Notes under the pieces: model-generated | The model's input: only the letters and a program-made list of their open reading frames with translations | What the model was told of the DNA's origin: nothing | Database searches by the model: none | Assembly: GCA_027257055.1 (NCBI GenBank) | Contig: JAPVLO010000138.1 | Coordinates: forward strand, 6,634,001-6,698,000 | DNA: 64,000 nucleotides | Reading direction: 5' to 3' | Source of the DNA: Cephalopachus bancanus | Taxonomy: Eukaryota; Chordata; Mammalia; Primates; Tarsiidae | Position numbers and translations under genes: made by a program | Part shown: positions 1 through 12,066 of the stretch, piece after piece | Position numbering within the stretch: the first letter of the stretch is position 1 | Layout of the letters: every line of letters begins with the position of its first letter

Positions 1-1318
1 TTTGTAAATAATGTTCAATATAACATCGTATTACACCATGAGGTCAGGAAATAAACCGTAATCCTAAATCAGTACCAAGTACTTTGTGTACTCCCTTTGG
101 CTAATGGTCATAAGATTTGTAAATATCAAGGATAATTCTGAATAAGAAAATTAATTGGAATAAGATTTATTTGGAGTGTGTGTGGTAGGGTAACCTCATT
201 CCTCCAATATGGCTTTGGTAATGAATCTGGATCCTTCTGTGCTCGTTGTCTGCTTGTGGTTGTCCAGTGTCTCCATGGGGTGCCACTGCACTCCTCACAG
301 CTCGGGGGCCAAAGGATAGCCACGGTTTGTGTGGAATCTCCCCATATTGGCAGAGTGACAAAAGACAGAGCATGCTGGAATCTCTCTTCTCTTGTGCCTT
401 TGGGAAATTTATTTTTTGAGTTTTGTGTTCCATAGCTTTTAAATGTGTAAAATACTCAGCAGAACTTATAAATGAGGGTTATATCTAATATGCCTGGTAC
501 GTAATATTGTGGCTATTTCTATTGTAGAACTGGTGTGCTGGAAATGTAACAGAATAAAAACCTCTATCTTCATCTATATGAAAGAAATGTTTTCTCACAT
601 TGCAGTAAAAAGTAACATATTTTGTTATTGATTTTGCCATAAATACCTATGCAACATAAAAGCAAGCACACACTCTGTCAGATCTACTGTGTTAAAATCC
701 TCAGGGACCTCTATTTGGGCAGGTCCCTTCATAGAGCGGAGCTTCATTTTTTTTTTTAAATTAAAAACTGGAAAACTATGTAGCAAATATATTTGTTAAG
801 ATAATTAAATAAAAAACTACATGGAAAATGCAACAAATGCTCCATAAATTTGAAATATAGTCATATAAAAGTAGCAAAGCATTTAACAGCTTTTTTTAGA
901 CAAAGTTGGATCTAAATATTTGGTAAGTATGTTAGCTATTTGTTGGGCTAACATAACAAACTATTCAGAAAAACTCTTGTCCTATTGCACTGTGATAAAA
1001 CACTAGGGAGAGGCATTTACCAGGTAGTGGATCGTTCAATCTGACATTAATGCTGTGGGTATGAGTAACGTAACTTCTAGGAAGTACTGCCCTTACAGTT
1101 TGGGGAGTCATTATTAAAAAAGTGACGTCCAAAAGCTTTGTCCACCTAACTGCCCTATTAATTTAGTTATGACATCCAGTTTATGATTTGTCTCCATACT
1201 CTAGCATTAAACTATACTATGTTTGTATTGGGCAAAGTTTCCGTGTAAATAAATTTTCTATTATAAAATTAATACAGTCAGCAAAAATAAAAGGCTAGAT
1301 AACATACCTACCACAGGA
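1..1318. other. Unassigned AT-rich DNA
   Basis: No gene or repeat family recognised. Positions about 175-440 are noticeably more GC-rich than the rest and are open on both strands (85 codons on plus, 88 on minus). Neither frame has a recognisable domain, splice context or codon bias. The minus strand carries an AATAAA-type signal near 400-410, so this could be an old LTR or a degraded 3' end, but I cannot name one. Confidence 0.5.
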
Positions 1319-1380
1319 CATACAGACATACATACAGATATACATATACATACAGACACATAAATATATATAAACATATA
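1319..1380. repeat. Imperfect (ATAC)n-like simple repeat
   Basis: A run of interrupted acat/acag/atac units grading into TA-rich sequence. It directly precedes the first copy of the 43-bp repeat. Confidence 0.6.
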
Positions 1381-1419
1381 TTTCAATGCGTTAGCTTAAC
1401 AAAGGGTAGCTTAACAAAG
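1377..1419 (+). repeat. 43-bp direct repeat, copy A
   Basis: This segment is identical over 43 bp to 3053-3095, about 1.7 kb downstream in the same orientation. It contains an internal near-tandem duplication of 'tagcttaacaaag'. Flanks of the two copies are unrelated beyond a few bases. No family recognised. Confidence 0.85.
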
Positions 1420-1944
1420 TAAAAAAGACATACAAAGTAAATTAAAATAATAAATCATTTTTAAAAATAGCAATCAACTCCACCCTTAGTCCTGAAAAAA
1501 GACAATACTATCCACATAATATTTGAAACAACAAAAGTATAATGAATTTAAAATATATTTACACCTATGAAAAAATAACAATTTAAGAAATTCCACTAAA
1601 ACAATAATTCAGGTAATATCGACTGGATTTTGTACATTAATAAATAAATATAATGTGTTCCACAGGCTTTGTCCCATTTGGAGCTTACACTGCCTGATTC
1701 ACATATGTGACATGCATCCTTTGCTTCTATCCTTAGGGATTATGTGATCCCAGACATGTGGATACCTGCTGGAGCCCACTCAGCACTGACACACGCTCAC
1801 CTGGAGCCAAGGGGGATTAGTGTCCTCCACTCCTTTCACTCCAAGACAATTCTTAACCAATAGGAGTTAAGATGAATAGACAAATGTTTCTCTGTTTTGT
1901 TGCTCAAATAAACAATTCTAAAATTTATTTTATAAGTTTACTTA

Positions 1945-2048
1945 GACTATATCAGTAGGGTTGAATACCCATTACCCCTAGAGATGGTCAACTTTAGATT
2001 ATATCAGTAGAGTTGAACACCCATTACCCCTAGAGATGGTCAACTTTA
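1945..2048. repeat. 52-bp tandem duplication
   Basis: Two adjacent 52-bp units (1945-1996 and 1997-2048) differ at three substitutions. No known repeat family is recognised in the unit. It looks like a single local duplication by slippage or end joining. Confidence 0.9.
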
Positions 2049-3052
2049 TTATAATTCTTTATTGGCTTTTCATAATTCCCTTCCCTCATTTTCCAATTTA
2101 CTCTTCCTAGTTATCTATGTATGCTGTGTGTCATTTATTTCCAAATGCATTCCCTTTAGGTGAGTCCTTTTCTCAGCTCTGATTTCGTGAAACTCAGACA
2201 TGGTTCAGCACAGTGCTAGCACTGGGAATATAATGGTGCATACAAGCAACTCTGTCTTTATTCTTATGATACGTGTTCTTTTGTCTTGATATTGCCTTTT
2301 AACTTTATTCAAGTTGTATAAAGCATAAATAACAAAGTTCCAATAAATTATTTCAGTTAAAACATAATCCAGCTGTGGATAAATAAATCTATTTATTTCT
2401 TTCAAGTGAAAATTATTTTAAAGGAAATGCTTTGTATACTGCTTCATAATTGCATTTTAAATTTTGTTTTTAATTTTTAGTTTCCTTAACTGGACACTAC
2501 TTCCTGCACTTCAAATCAGAAGGAAAATATTATTTAATAATATTCTGTTCTTTATTTTATGTTTTGTTGTTGTTGTTATTCCCCACATACATTTCTCTAA
2601 TCCTTGCATGCAAGCTTTGTTTTTTCTTCTCTCTTTTGAGTCTTTAAAATTCTCTTTGATGTGTTTTCTCTTAACCAACAATGTCGGCCATATCCACAGG
2701 AAATAAAGTATTAGAAAAGTTGAATTTTTCTTCATTTTCTTTTGGAGAATGTCAAGTTAAACTTTACATTTACAAACACTTTCTACTTACAGATATGAAG
2801 CAAAATTAAAATTGATTTTCTCCTTTAGGCAATAGTTAGGAATGTTTTGTAGCTACATTTTCCAATGCAAAAGACTTCTTTACACATATTTTACCACGAC
2901 TTGAATAGCCAAACAGCAAACCCATGTTAAAAAATCAGTCTTTCACATGTTCACAAGAGTAAAATGACACTTTGCCTTTAATCCAAATGTTAATATTCAG
3001 TTCACATAGTCCCCCTAGAATGTTACAAATCCAGTAAAGCAAACCGGAAACG
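2049..3052. other. Unassigned AT-rich DNA
   Basis: No feature supported. The two opposed frames near 2464-2735 are AT-rich chance frames with no domain. Confidence 0.5.
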
Positions 3053-3095
3053 TATATTTCAATGCGTTAGCTTAACAAAGGGTAGCTTAACAAAG
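3053..3095 (+). repeat. 43-bp direct repeat, copy B
   Basis: Identical to 1377-1419. No poly(A) tail or target duplication is visible around this copy. Confidence 0.85.
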
Positions 3096-3707
3096 CAACT
3101 ACATTAACATATTTTTGTCGTTAACATATGGAAGTGCATACACAGCATCTTAATGTATCAAAATTTGCTATTGATGTGCAGACACTGAACACTATATTTT
3201 CCGTGTAGAATGCTAGCTCTCTACTTACTCACTTGACAGATACCTGTGCGTTCCTCTGTCTTAACTCAAATACAACCTGGAAAGCTTTCATTAGCTTTCT
3301 CAGATGGCTTAGTATTTTGTTTTGTTTTTCTTTTTCACATATTTCTATTGTGGTTTGTAAGTAGTTCCATTATAGCAATTCTCGTAGTGTGTATTCTAAA
3401 ATATCTAAGTATCTTCTTTTTGACCTCCATGCTTAGCCTTGGTTCATGTGCTCAGTATCTCTCCCTTGAAAGATCTCAAGTCCTTTCCTCTTTCTATGTT
3501 ACCAGAATTATTTATATAGCACAAATAGATTTATGTCAGTCCCTGCACCATATGCTAGCTTAAGATCCTTGATCTGGAAGTAAGAAGTCTTAAGATAATC
3601 AGAAGAGTTGAATCAAATTACATCCCTGCACCTAGTAGTTCCAAGCTACTAAGGATGATTGTTTTTCCAAATATCCTTTAAAAAAAAATCTTCAAGCGAA
3701 ATTTTTT
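3096..3707. other. Unassigned DNA
   Basis: A 105-codon frame at 3246-3563 is rich in Phe, Leu, Ile and Ser because the base composition is T-rich. It has no recognisable domain, and I treat it as non-coding. Confidence 0.5.
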
Positions 3708-3800
3708 TTACCTTGCATTATTTTTGTGAAGACTAAATGAAATAACATCATTAAGTGGTTGGCATACTGGCTGACACACTTTAGGCAGTAAATACATGAT
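3708..3800 (+). repeat. MIR SINE fragment
   Basis: The order 'gaagactaaatgaaataa', then 'ggcatactggctgacaca', then a '(g)gcagtaaatac' tail follows the 3' half of the MIR consensus. It is diverged and short, as expected of this mammal-wide tRNA-derived SINE. Confidence 0.5.
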
Positions 3801-6109
3801 AGGTTTTGTTTTTATTTATTATCCTCTTCCATTTACAAGATCCAAAGCCATGAGTAGAGGTCCTAGACAGTTATCTGCACACCACCATCTCTAAAAATTT
3901 TAAATGTAAACTTTGAATCCCAATATAATTTATGCATCATTCTATTGTTTTAATTTCTTAATTCCTTTCAAATAATATTACTTAGTATTGATTATTGCGA
4001 GAATAATAAATGTTATAGTATTAAGTTTATTTCAGAATAACATTCTACATCCTCAATGTCAAATTTCCAAAGCAAGATCTAAAAATGTGTCTTTTTTTCT
4101 CTCTGATGTATTTATTACATAATATGTCTTTAAATATACATATTTCTGTAAAGAAAGAATGCTTGTTACGTAAACTGGCAGGAATAATGCATCATGTAGT
4201 ATTTCTTTCTCTAACATTATATAATTTCTGATTTGTATTCAATAACTATTTGAAATTAATTTTCTGCTACTTATTACATCATTCTTCAAGCCTGTGAGTA
4301 CTTGGGTAGATGTGGAAGTCATTTTATGCAATAAAGAAGCAGCAAGTTAAAAAATCCAATAAACCCCCCAAATTTTTATTTCCTTTAGTAAAATTTCTTT
4401 TAATTAATTTTGGGAATAAAACCCCCTGGGGGGTGATTTTTTTTGTTTTTAACTTTTCTCTTTTGGAGAGGAAAGAGTAAGGAGAGTCACAGAAACATAC
4501 ATGTTATGTAAAAATTGTAAATTGAAAAACCGTCCAGGCGGAGAAAAAGTTGGGGACATTGTAAATGCCAAACTGTAACAAGCAAAAGGGATATTTTTCT
4601 TAATTTGTTGCAACTTATTTTTGTTCAAGTCCCTTAAAATAAAGAAGTCTTTGAATTGCCCAAGATCTAACAAATTATTAGACCTTGGTGACACAGAAAT
4701 GTGTCTGTGATGGTTATTTGACAGCACAATAAAAGCACTTTTCCAGGAAAGAAACACTTAAAATAGCTTATATCTATCCTCTGTGCCACAACATCTGACA
4801 ATATGAAATACTTTATGGAGTTTATACATGGGATGAAAAACATTCTTTCAGGATTACTTGTCAAATGTTTAAAAGCAAAACAAATTAGAGATTTGGGGTT
4901 GTAGCAAAATGTAGTCATAAAAACTGGAGCAGTAAATGTTTAAGAAGTCCCTTATTTTTCACACAGTAGAAATTAGTTGAAAACCTAAGGAAAGGTTAAT
5001 TAAGAATAAAGGCAATTATTTGATCCATGGAATGAGAAGGAAGAAATAGCCTGCTTGTGTCATTTTGTGTTCTACAAAGCAAAAAAGAGTTGGCAATCCT
5101 ATATAAACATTCCCAAGTTCATTGGTAAGCCATTAAACAGTATAAAAGAAGAACACTGGGGGGAAAAAAAAGCTATTCAAAATTATAACACTATTTGCAA
5201 CTCTTCAGTCATGAATACATACACTTTGGATTAGTAAATAACAAATATTGCACTTTACATAAATTAATGTCCATGAGTGTATTCACTGGGATAAAATATT
5301 GGTATACATTGTATTTGCTTTGAAATGAGTTATGTTTGGAAGTAATCTGGGGAAAATATATTTGCAATACATGATCTATTAATTTAAACTGAGCATGAAA
5401 ATCCCATGAATCTCTCTGTGGTAGGCATAGCGATGTGCTGTTCAGATCCATCTTCAAGAAAGGACTCCATGCCCGGGTGTGATAACTGGATCTTTGCTTC
5501 TCCATGGTTTACATCAGTTTTCAAGCAGATGCCATGTTATTCTTAGCTCTTGGTCCCAGCCAATGACTCAGTGACGTCTTAGTAGTTGAGAGGTCTGTCT
5601 TCTCACTGCCAATGACTAGTTAGACATGACTAAGCAGGCCCCAGTAAAAGACTTATGGAAAATCTCTCTAGAGCTCTGCATTAGCAGGCAGAGAAATTTG
5701 TCAGGTCAACACTGCTGCTTTATTGTTCCCCTACTCAATCCCAAGTTACTTTTCTTTCTTCCCCAATAATTATTTTGCACTTCTAATTACTGATTACTGG
5801 AAAACCCAAACTGTTGTATATCATACCTGGAAGTGGTCTGGGAAGCAGATGATAAGAAGAGGTGTGGGGTCTGGGTCACCAAATGCCCTAGTGATACTAA
5901 GGACCCATTCCTGCTGCCAGGTAGTTTGCAGGCAGCTCTGGGTTCAAAGTGACAGCGACTTGTTAAAAGTGTAACTAAATATGGTATGGAATGACAATAG
6001 AGAGGAAAGCACTGTCCCCTCTGACACTTTAGGGATTTGAAATGTACAGAAAGAATAAATAAGGTCTGTGAAATCAAATGGTTACACTCAGTTGCTCTGA
6101 TACCCTTAA
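3801..6109. other. Unassigned AT-rich DNA
   Basis: About 2.3 kb without a supportable feature. Frames of 80-102 codons on the minus strand (4449-5505) and a pair near 5723-6077 have no domain or codon signature. Confidence 0.5.
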
Positions 6110-6365
6110 AATAAATGAAGATCCAAATTTTAATTTTTTTGGATAAATATCCAAAAGTGGGATTGCTGGATCATATGGTAAATTTATTTTTAATTTTCAA
6201 AGAAAGTCCATGCTGTTTTCTATAGTGATTGCATTATTTTGCATTCTCACCAACAGTGTACAAAGATTCTAATGTCTCATCCTCACCAACACTTATTGTT
6301 TTTTACAAACAAATATCCTAATAAGCACGAGGTGATATTGTGTTGTAGTTTTGATTTCCAAAGCA
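6110..6365 (-). mobile_element. L1 ORF2/3' fragment (antisense)
   Basis: Read on the plus strand this is the familiar reverse complement of L1 ORF2 3' sequence: 'ggataaatatccaaaagtgg', 'gattgctggatcatatggta', then 'ctcaccaacagtgtacaa' and 'cctcaccaacacttattgtt'. Heavily diverged, with no open frame and no ends. Confidence 0.8.
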
Positions 6366-7073
6366 TCTTTGACTCACTCTAGTTATCAAATCCAGTCAGC
6401 AACTACAATTGGTGATGCTTTTTATGAATTTGATTCTAGACCACCATAATTTGCCAGTATCCAACTGTCTTTATCAGGAGCCAAAATGGTGAATTAAATC
6501 AAATGAGACTTGGACAATCAACCCTACATCAATTAGGTCATAGATAACATCACTATTCTCTACCCTTCCAGCAGAGGGTAACTTCTGATTAGCTATTTTG
6601 CATAAAATGGGGAATGCAATTTCAGAGATTTCTACTTGATCTTCCAACCATTATAATTTTTACTACGTAGGTTAGCAAAGTAATATGATTTTTATGTCAA
6701 CAGCTAATTAACCGTACAGATTATATACTTAGAAACTGGGGAAATAACTAGTGGATGGTTCAGAGCGAACTCATGGAACCCACTATTAGACAGATTTGGA
6801 ATAGGACTTTATTTATGACCTGGTCTTCTACTGCCACTCTAGCAGGAGAACTAAGGTGTCACAGAGTGACACTATATCCACAACCTTTCAAATGATCTGC
6901 TTATTTCTTAGTTATACAGAAGAGTTTCTTTGGGGAAAATGTCATTGGACTAATTGAGGAAGGATTAAGGGGATAGGCATTACAGAAACATATCAAGGAA
7001 TCCTGTTCTCTATGTAATTGATGGTCACACATTTTGAGGAAATGGCTCAGATTTGCACACTGGATTAATGATA
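6366..7073. other. Unassigned; possibly old ERV-internal sequence
   Basis: Moderately GC-balanced sequence with no frame. The texture on the minus strand vaguely recalls the internal region of an ancient LTR retrotransposon, but I cannot match it to a family. Confidence 0.25.
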
Positions 7074-7370
7074 TTTTTTTTTCCTTTTTTTTAGGTTGGG
7101 ATCTCACTCTGTCGCCTAGGCTGGGGTGTAGAGGCACACTTATGGCCACCTCAATGTTGGTTTACTGGACTCCAGAGATCCTTCTGTTTCAGCCTTCCAA
7201 GTAGCCAGACTATATGTGCGTGCTACCACGCCCAGCTAATTTTTTATTTATTGTAGAGACAAAGTCTCATCAAGTTGCCTGGGCTGGTCTCAAACCCTCA
7301 GGCTCAGGCAGTTCACTTGCCTTGGCCTCCCAAAATGCTGGGATTACAGGCTGGGCCACGGAGCTCAGCC
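7074..7370 (-). mobile_element. Alu SINE, full length, older type
   Basis: A dimeric Alu in reverse orientation. An interrupted T tract is followed by the right monomer ('tctcactctgtcgcctagg', 'cctcagccttccaagtagc'-like text), the A-rich linker, and the left monomer ending 'gagctcagcc'. It keeps the 'caagttgcc' motif that the younger copies in this window have lost. Several substitutions and a weak 'atgat'-type flank repeat indicate age. Confidence 0.92.
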
Positions 7371-8804
7371 CATGATCATGATTTTACCATGCTGCTCCTG
7401 AGCCCAGAATTCTGTTCACCCGATATTATCTTTCCTGGTTATAATAGGCAAGCAAAGTCCCTATTGGCAGCAATTTTCTATTGTCTTTGGAATACTATAA
7501 CCAGTCAGCCACTGTAATAGACTTTTGTGTGTCAGTGCTTCTTGCTCACCATGATGACTATTCTGTCCTTTATGAAGATTATGTCTACACTTCCTTGTAG
7601 ATGGTACCATGTAGCCTCTGATAGTCTAGAATCTCTTCATCACTCATTACAGTAGAGAGTTCAGCTCCCTTAAAATTTATCTTACTGTCTATCCTGATCT
7701 ACAGTGGATTGTCACCACTGTCTCAATTATTTTTCCCTCTTCATCTCTCAGTAGGATATTTCTTATTACATTCATGAATGGAGTGTCTTCATTTTCTAAG
7801 GAAACAGAATAAGCTTGTTGGTTAATTTAGGACATGGTACATGCTAAGACATTCACACACCCAATAAGCAGTGTTACAGACAAACTTGTCTGTCATACAA
7901 AAATGTGATCTTTATTTCATCCTCCTTTGTAACTAAGCTACTTCTCAAATCAAGTCAAATTAAAGTAAGTTTCAGGCCAGTGTGTCTTTAACTGTAGAAA
8001 ATAGTCTTCTCAAAAGCTTCCATAGATATATTCTAGATTTCATATCCTGCCTTGAATTGATAGTTGGCTAACCTGAACCTATCATTCCCTTTCTTCTGTG
8101 CTTGTATTTCATTGAGTATATACTTTCATCATCCTTCAAGTTACCACCAATGGTACATACGCCAAAACTACAGTTAATGCATAAGCCAGTGGATCCCTTT
8201 CTATTTGTATCCAATTCCAATCTTCTATCTGTGAAAATCTTAGCAATTGTGACGCGATAGCATGCAAAGTAGTATTAACTGCCTACTTACTGACAGTGAT
8301 GTTTTCATGTTGTCATTTTGAAATCTTATCTTGGAGGTCTGTTTTCCAGGATCACTTCCAGTGGTTACTGAACTAGAAAGAGGTATTCCAGACCGACAGT
8401 TAGATGGGAACCAAGTGAATTTAGGTCAGTGGAAAAATGACTCAGGGCAAGGAAGGAAGACACGGACTTCTGATAAGCTAATTATCACTGTGAGTTAGAG
8501 ATTACTTCCACTGGTTTCCTACTATAACCAGCATAAAACACACATAAGTGATGGTCATGCTGACATATTTAAACACTTGATTCTGTGAGTTTATGTGTAG
8601 GGCTGCTCCTGGAGAGCATTTATGTCTAGCACATTGAGCCTGTCAACACAGGAAATAAGGTAGACTCCAATGGTCATAGAAGTCCTTGGAGATAAAAATG
8701 TAAGTGTTAGCTCTGGAAGTTGAGCTGATGTATACTGAACTGAGTGGGTAGAAAGGGCCAGGGGATAAGGAAGGAGCTCAAACAGAATTGGTTATTGGAT
8801 ATAT
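7371..8804. other. Unassigned DNA, possible degraded ERV-internal
   Basis: No gene recognised. The composition is more balanced than the neighbouring DNA. On the minus strand it could be old LTR-retrotransposon internal sequence, but I see no protease, polymerase or LTR signature to support that. Confidence 0.25.
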
Positions 8805-8945
8805 TATATTTTATCTTTCATTTAACCTAACAAGAACCTTAGAAGATAAATACTTCCATGATCTTTGTTTAGAGGAAGAGAAAGCTGAAATAGACAGGTT
8901 AAATAACTTTCTGAAAATCAGTTAGTAAATTGTGGGAGTATAATT
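8805..8945 (-). repeat. MIR SINE (antisense)
   Basis: The text follows the reverse complement of MIR: 'catttaacctaacaagaac', a degraded 'cattttacagatgagg' region, 'gttaaataactttctgaaa', 'cagttagtaaattgtggga'. These are the core and 5' parts of the family. Confidence 0.7.
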
Positions 8946-9981
8946 AAAAAGTAGAAATTTCAGAATAAATTTCTGCAGTTAATCTCTGTAACCCATGCCA
9001 TTTCTAGATTTTCATGGTACAAAATACATGTTTCCCATAATTAGAAAGTAAAACTAGATAGTAGAATGTCAAGAGAAAATGGTAACATATATTCTTATTA
9101 ATGGAATCAGAGTTAACTTTTAAATAATGTATTAATTAAACACATAAGACCAATTGAAACGATTTATTTTGCTTCCTTTATTGTTTGAGTATTTAAAAAA
9201 AACAGGCAACCAAGATATACAAAACGTGGATTGCTACTAAGCACAGACTACTCTGTTTTTAGAGATATTCCTATAGCAGTATTGGAGTACTTAAAATATA
9301 TTCCTTTCTGAAATTGCCTTATTTTCACAGTATTTCTTATGCAAGGATAGTTTTGTGGGGGTTTTTTTGATGAAAAACTTCATAACTCATCTGAAAGCAA
9401 ATCAGTAATTCTGCTACAACTTAGGCATTCTCAGTAGACTGCCATCTAATGAACCAGCTATGAATGGGCAGTGTTTCAGGCACCATAAATGAGCAAACTG
9501 AATGAGCTTTTTTTTTTTCCTGATTCTGATGACCCTGAACTTAAGAACACGTCCTTATGTTATGTCTGCATTTATGAACTCATTTACTATTGCTCATTAA
9601 TTTAGTACTAGTTTATTTGTTAAAATTTTTTGAAAGTGACTAACACATTATACTTTTTCTAGCAATAATTATACTTGACCATGATAAAAATTGTTTGTAA
9701 TTAAGATTTTTTTTTAGCATACAATGTTCATAGTCTTGCTTTCTCATCTCATAGTGCCTTTGTTAAAGAAATGGTTTTAATTAGCTGTTTTCAGTTTCTG
9801 AATATCTTGCTATCCTCAGCATCCAAAGACAATTGGATTTATATTTTAGTATGTCCTTATAGCACTGTGCTAGTCTATGCTCTAATTAATGTGAGAAAGA
9901 AACCTTTAAAATGTAACCTCTAAATTTATATAGACCATCACATGCACATTTAAAATTTTTTTTTTTACCAGGATACTGATT
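8946..9981. other. Unassigned AT-rich DNA
   Basis: Nothing recognised. Confidence 0.5.
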
Positions 9982-10146
9982 AGGAAAAAATGGCTGTATG
10001 TGCTCTTTGAGTTATGGCTGTCGCCATGCTTCCTGACTTTGACCCTTTCCCCTACCTTGGGGAGATGCATCTCCTCTTTCTCTCTATCTCTAATTTACTT
10101 TCTAAATAAACTATATTTTCTAATCTAAAAAAAAAAGGAAAAAATT
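9982..10146 (+). mobile_element. Short polyadenylated retro-insert
   Basis: About 135 bp of C/T-rich sequence with an AATAAA signal at 10114-10119 is followed after about 10 bases by a 10-A tail (10127-10136). It is flanked by near-matching 'aggaaaaaat' on the left (9982-9991) and 'aggaaaaaaat' after the tail. The arrangement suggests an L1-mobilised RNA 3' end. The sequence before the tail resembles the R region of an LTR more than a cellular 3' UTR. The flank repeat is A-rich, so the target duplication is only tentative. Confidence 0.45.
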
Positions 10147-10412
10147 GACTATTACTGTTTAAAATCATGCTAAGGTGCCATTTTGATTTAGAGGAGAGAT
10201 TTGGTCTTTATTTTGCATTTCTCAGCTGCCTTTCTTTTAACTGATACTCAGGGTATAATTTTACAGCTTCATTTACAAACACCTTTTTGCACTGCCTCTA
10301 AGAGCAATGAGAATAAGTTGGTCGGTCTAAGAGAGTGGGATAATGGAGTTAGATTGTCTTGATCAACATCAAATATGTTCATTTTAAAATGTGGAATTTA
10401 TTATTACTCAAG

Positions 10413-10814
10413 TGTGATGAGACCAACAGATCAAGAGATGATTGCCGCTAGAAAGTTTATTATTCACAAAAGGAGAGGGTCATGCCACCCTATCCATGGC
10501 TGCACAACAGAACACTATCATTAGTCTCAGGCAGAGAAAAATGGAGGTTGATGGAGACGTGGGAAAGCCTTTATTGTGATTTCTTGTGGAGAGTAATAGG
10601 CGAGACATGGTAAACAGTCTAACCAGGCTTTTTATTAGGTAGTTTTTATAATTTTAGCAGGTTTTGAAGTTAAGGGACTGTCTTTAGTCATCTGATATAG
10701 AGCCCTGGGGAGATTAGGAGAAGAGAATATGATTTAGAGTGGAAGATTACCATAAAGGAGGAAGTTGGAAGGTATGAACTCTGGGTGATTAGTTTCCATA
10801 TGAAGCCATGCTCA
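10413..10814 (-). mobile_element. Solo LTR of a class I-type endogenous retrovirus
   Basis: A 402-bp unit begins TG and ends CA on both strands. It is flanked by an exact 4-bp direct duplication CAAG (10409-10412 and 10815-10818), the target size typical of gammaretrovirus-like elements. On the minus strand it has a TATA-like A/T block (around 10627-10650) and then AATAAA signals (10456-10461 and around 10570), in the U3-R-U5 order expected of an LTR. There is no second LTR or internal coding region nearby, so it is a recombination remnant. I do not recognise the family. Confidence 0.75.
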
Positions 10815-10974
10815 CAAGATACTCATATGGAAAGGCAAACTCTGGGAGGGGCAGTCCCTCGCCAATAAGAAAGGCTCCAGATACCAATATATCTACTAAA
10901 GAAAATGAAAAAAGGGCTTAATACAAGGTCCACACAGTCTCTATTTTTTAGCATACGGCTTGCAAAATTCAAGC

Positions 10975-11690
10975 AAAAAGTAGCAAAAACAAACCAAAAT
11001 ATTGCAAGAAAACTATAAATCATCTCTCGTGAATGTTGAAGAAAAAATCCTCAATAAAATATTAGCAAATTAAGTTCTAAAAATGTATATAAAGATTATA
11101 CACCATGATAAAGAGGTATTTATTCCAGGTATGTCTGGTTCATTCAATATTCAAAATTCAATTGATGTAGTCCATCACACCAGCAGACTAAAGGACGAAA
11201 TTCACATGATCTTATCAAAAAAGGCATTTGTCAAAATTCATTCTCCCTTCATGATAGACGCTCGGCACACTAAGAATACAGAGGAATTTCCTAAACTTGA
11301 TAAAAAGTATCTTCAACAACAAACAAACAAACAAACCCACAGCTAACCTCATATACAGTGGTTACAAATTAGAAACATTACCACCATGATACTGTAATTC
11401 CTAGTTAATGCAACAAGACAAGAAAAGATATGCCAACTGAGAAAGAGAAAATAAAAAATATCTTTGTACATAGATGACATGATTGTCTATATAAATGTGC
11501 ATCAGCAAAATAATTCTTGTAACTTATAAGTGATTATAGCAAGGTTGCAAGATACAAGGTTAACATACCAGATTTAATCACTTTCATACATAGCAGTAAT
11601 GAGCAAGTGACATTTAAAATTAAAACACAATGCTATTTGCACTAGCACTCAGAATAATGAAATAGCCATAAAACTCTTTGTATGGAACAA
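10975..11690 (+). mobile_element. L1 ORF2 reverse-transcriptase fragment (sense)
   Basis: Collinear with the L1 ORF2 RT segment: 'aaaatcctcaataaaatatt', 'caccatgataaagaggtatt', the 'gcatttgtcaaaattca' block, 'cccacagctaacctcatata', then the degraded catalytic block 'catagatgacatgattg' (11469 on) and 'aaggttgcaagatacaaggt'. A frame at 11083-11346 preserves part of the protein sense, but stops and a (caaa)n expansion near 11320-11337 break it. This is a dead fragment of an old L1. Confidence 0.85.
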
Positions 11691-12066
11691 TATCTTGTAT
11701 TGTTTTCCCTATGTTTCTTCTAGTAGATTTACAGTTTTGGATTTCACTTTTAAGTCTTTAATTCATTTTGAGTTGATGTTTGTACATGGTGAGAGATTGA
11801 AGTCTAATTTTATTATTCTATATATGGGTGTCCAGTTTTCTCAGCATCATTTATAAAAGAGGGGTTTTTTTATTTCCTCCAATGTATGTTCTTGACACTT
11901 TGTTGAAAATTAGCTGGCTTTAAATTTGTGATTTTATTTTTCAATTATGTTCCATTGCTCTTGTTTAAATACCAATATCACACTGTTTTGGTTACCATAG
12001 TTTTGTAATATATTTTGATGTTAGGCAATGTGATACTTTGTTCTTTTGCTCAAGATTGCTTTGACT
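11691..12066 (-). mobile_element. L1 ORF2 fragment, inverted
   Basis: The orientation switches here. The plus strand reads as the complement of later ORF2 sequence: 'aagtctttaattcattttga', 'cagttttctcagcatcattt', 'cactgttttggttaccatag', 'caatgtgatactttgttctt'. It lies between two sense L1 pieces and, in L1 coordinates, maps between them. Confidence 0.82.

Noticed and set aside
178..435. Overlapping 85- and 88-codon frames in a GC-richer patch
   Set aside because: No recognisable protein on either strand. Possibly an old LTR, but unsupported, so not called.
1377..1419. Resemblance of the 43-bp repeat to the 5' part of mitochondrial tRNA-Phe ('gtagcttaa')
   Set aside because: Only about ten bases match, the tRNA stems are not formed, and there is no adjoining 12S-like sequence. 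Not a nuclear mitochondrial copy.
3246..3563. 105-codon hydrophobic frame resembling a membrane protein
   Set aside because: The hydrophobicity follows from T-rich composition. No homology, initiation context or exon signals.
11083..11346. Candidate small gene on plus
   Set aside because: The translation is a degraded piece of L1 reverse transcriptase.
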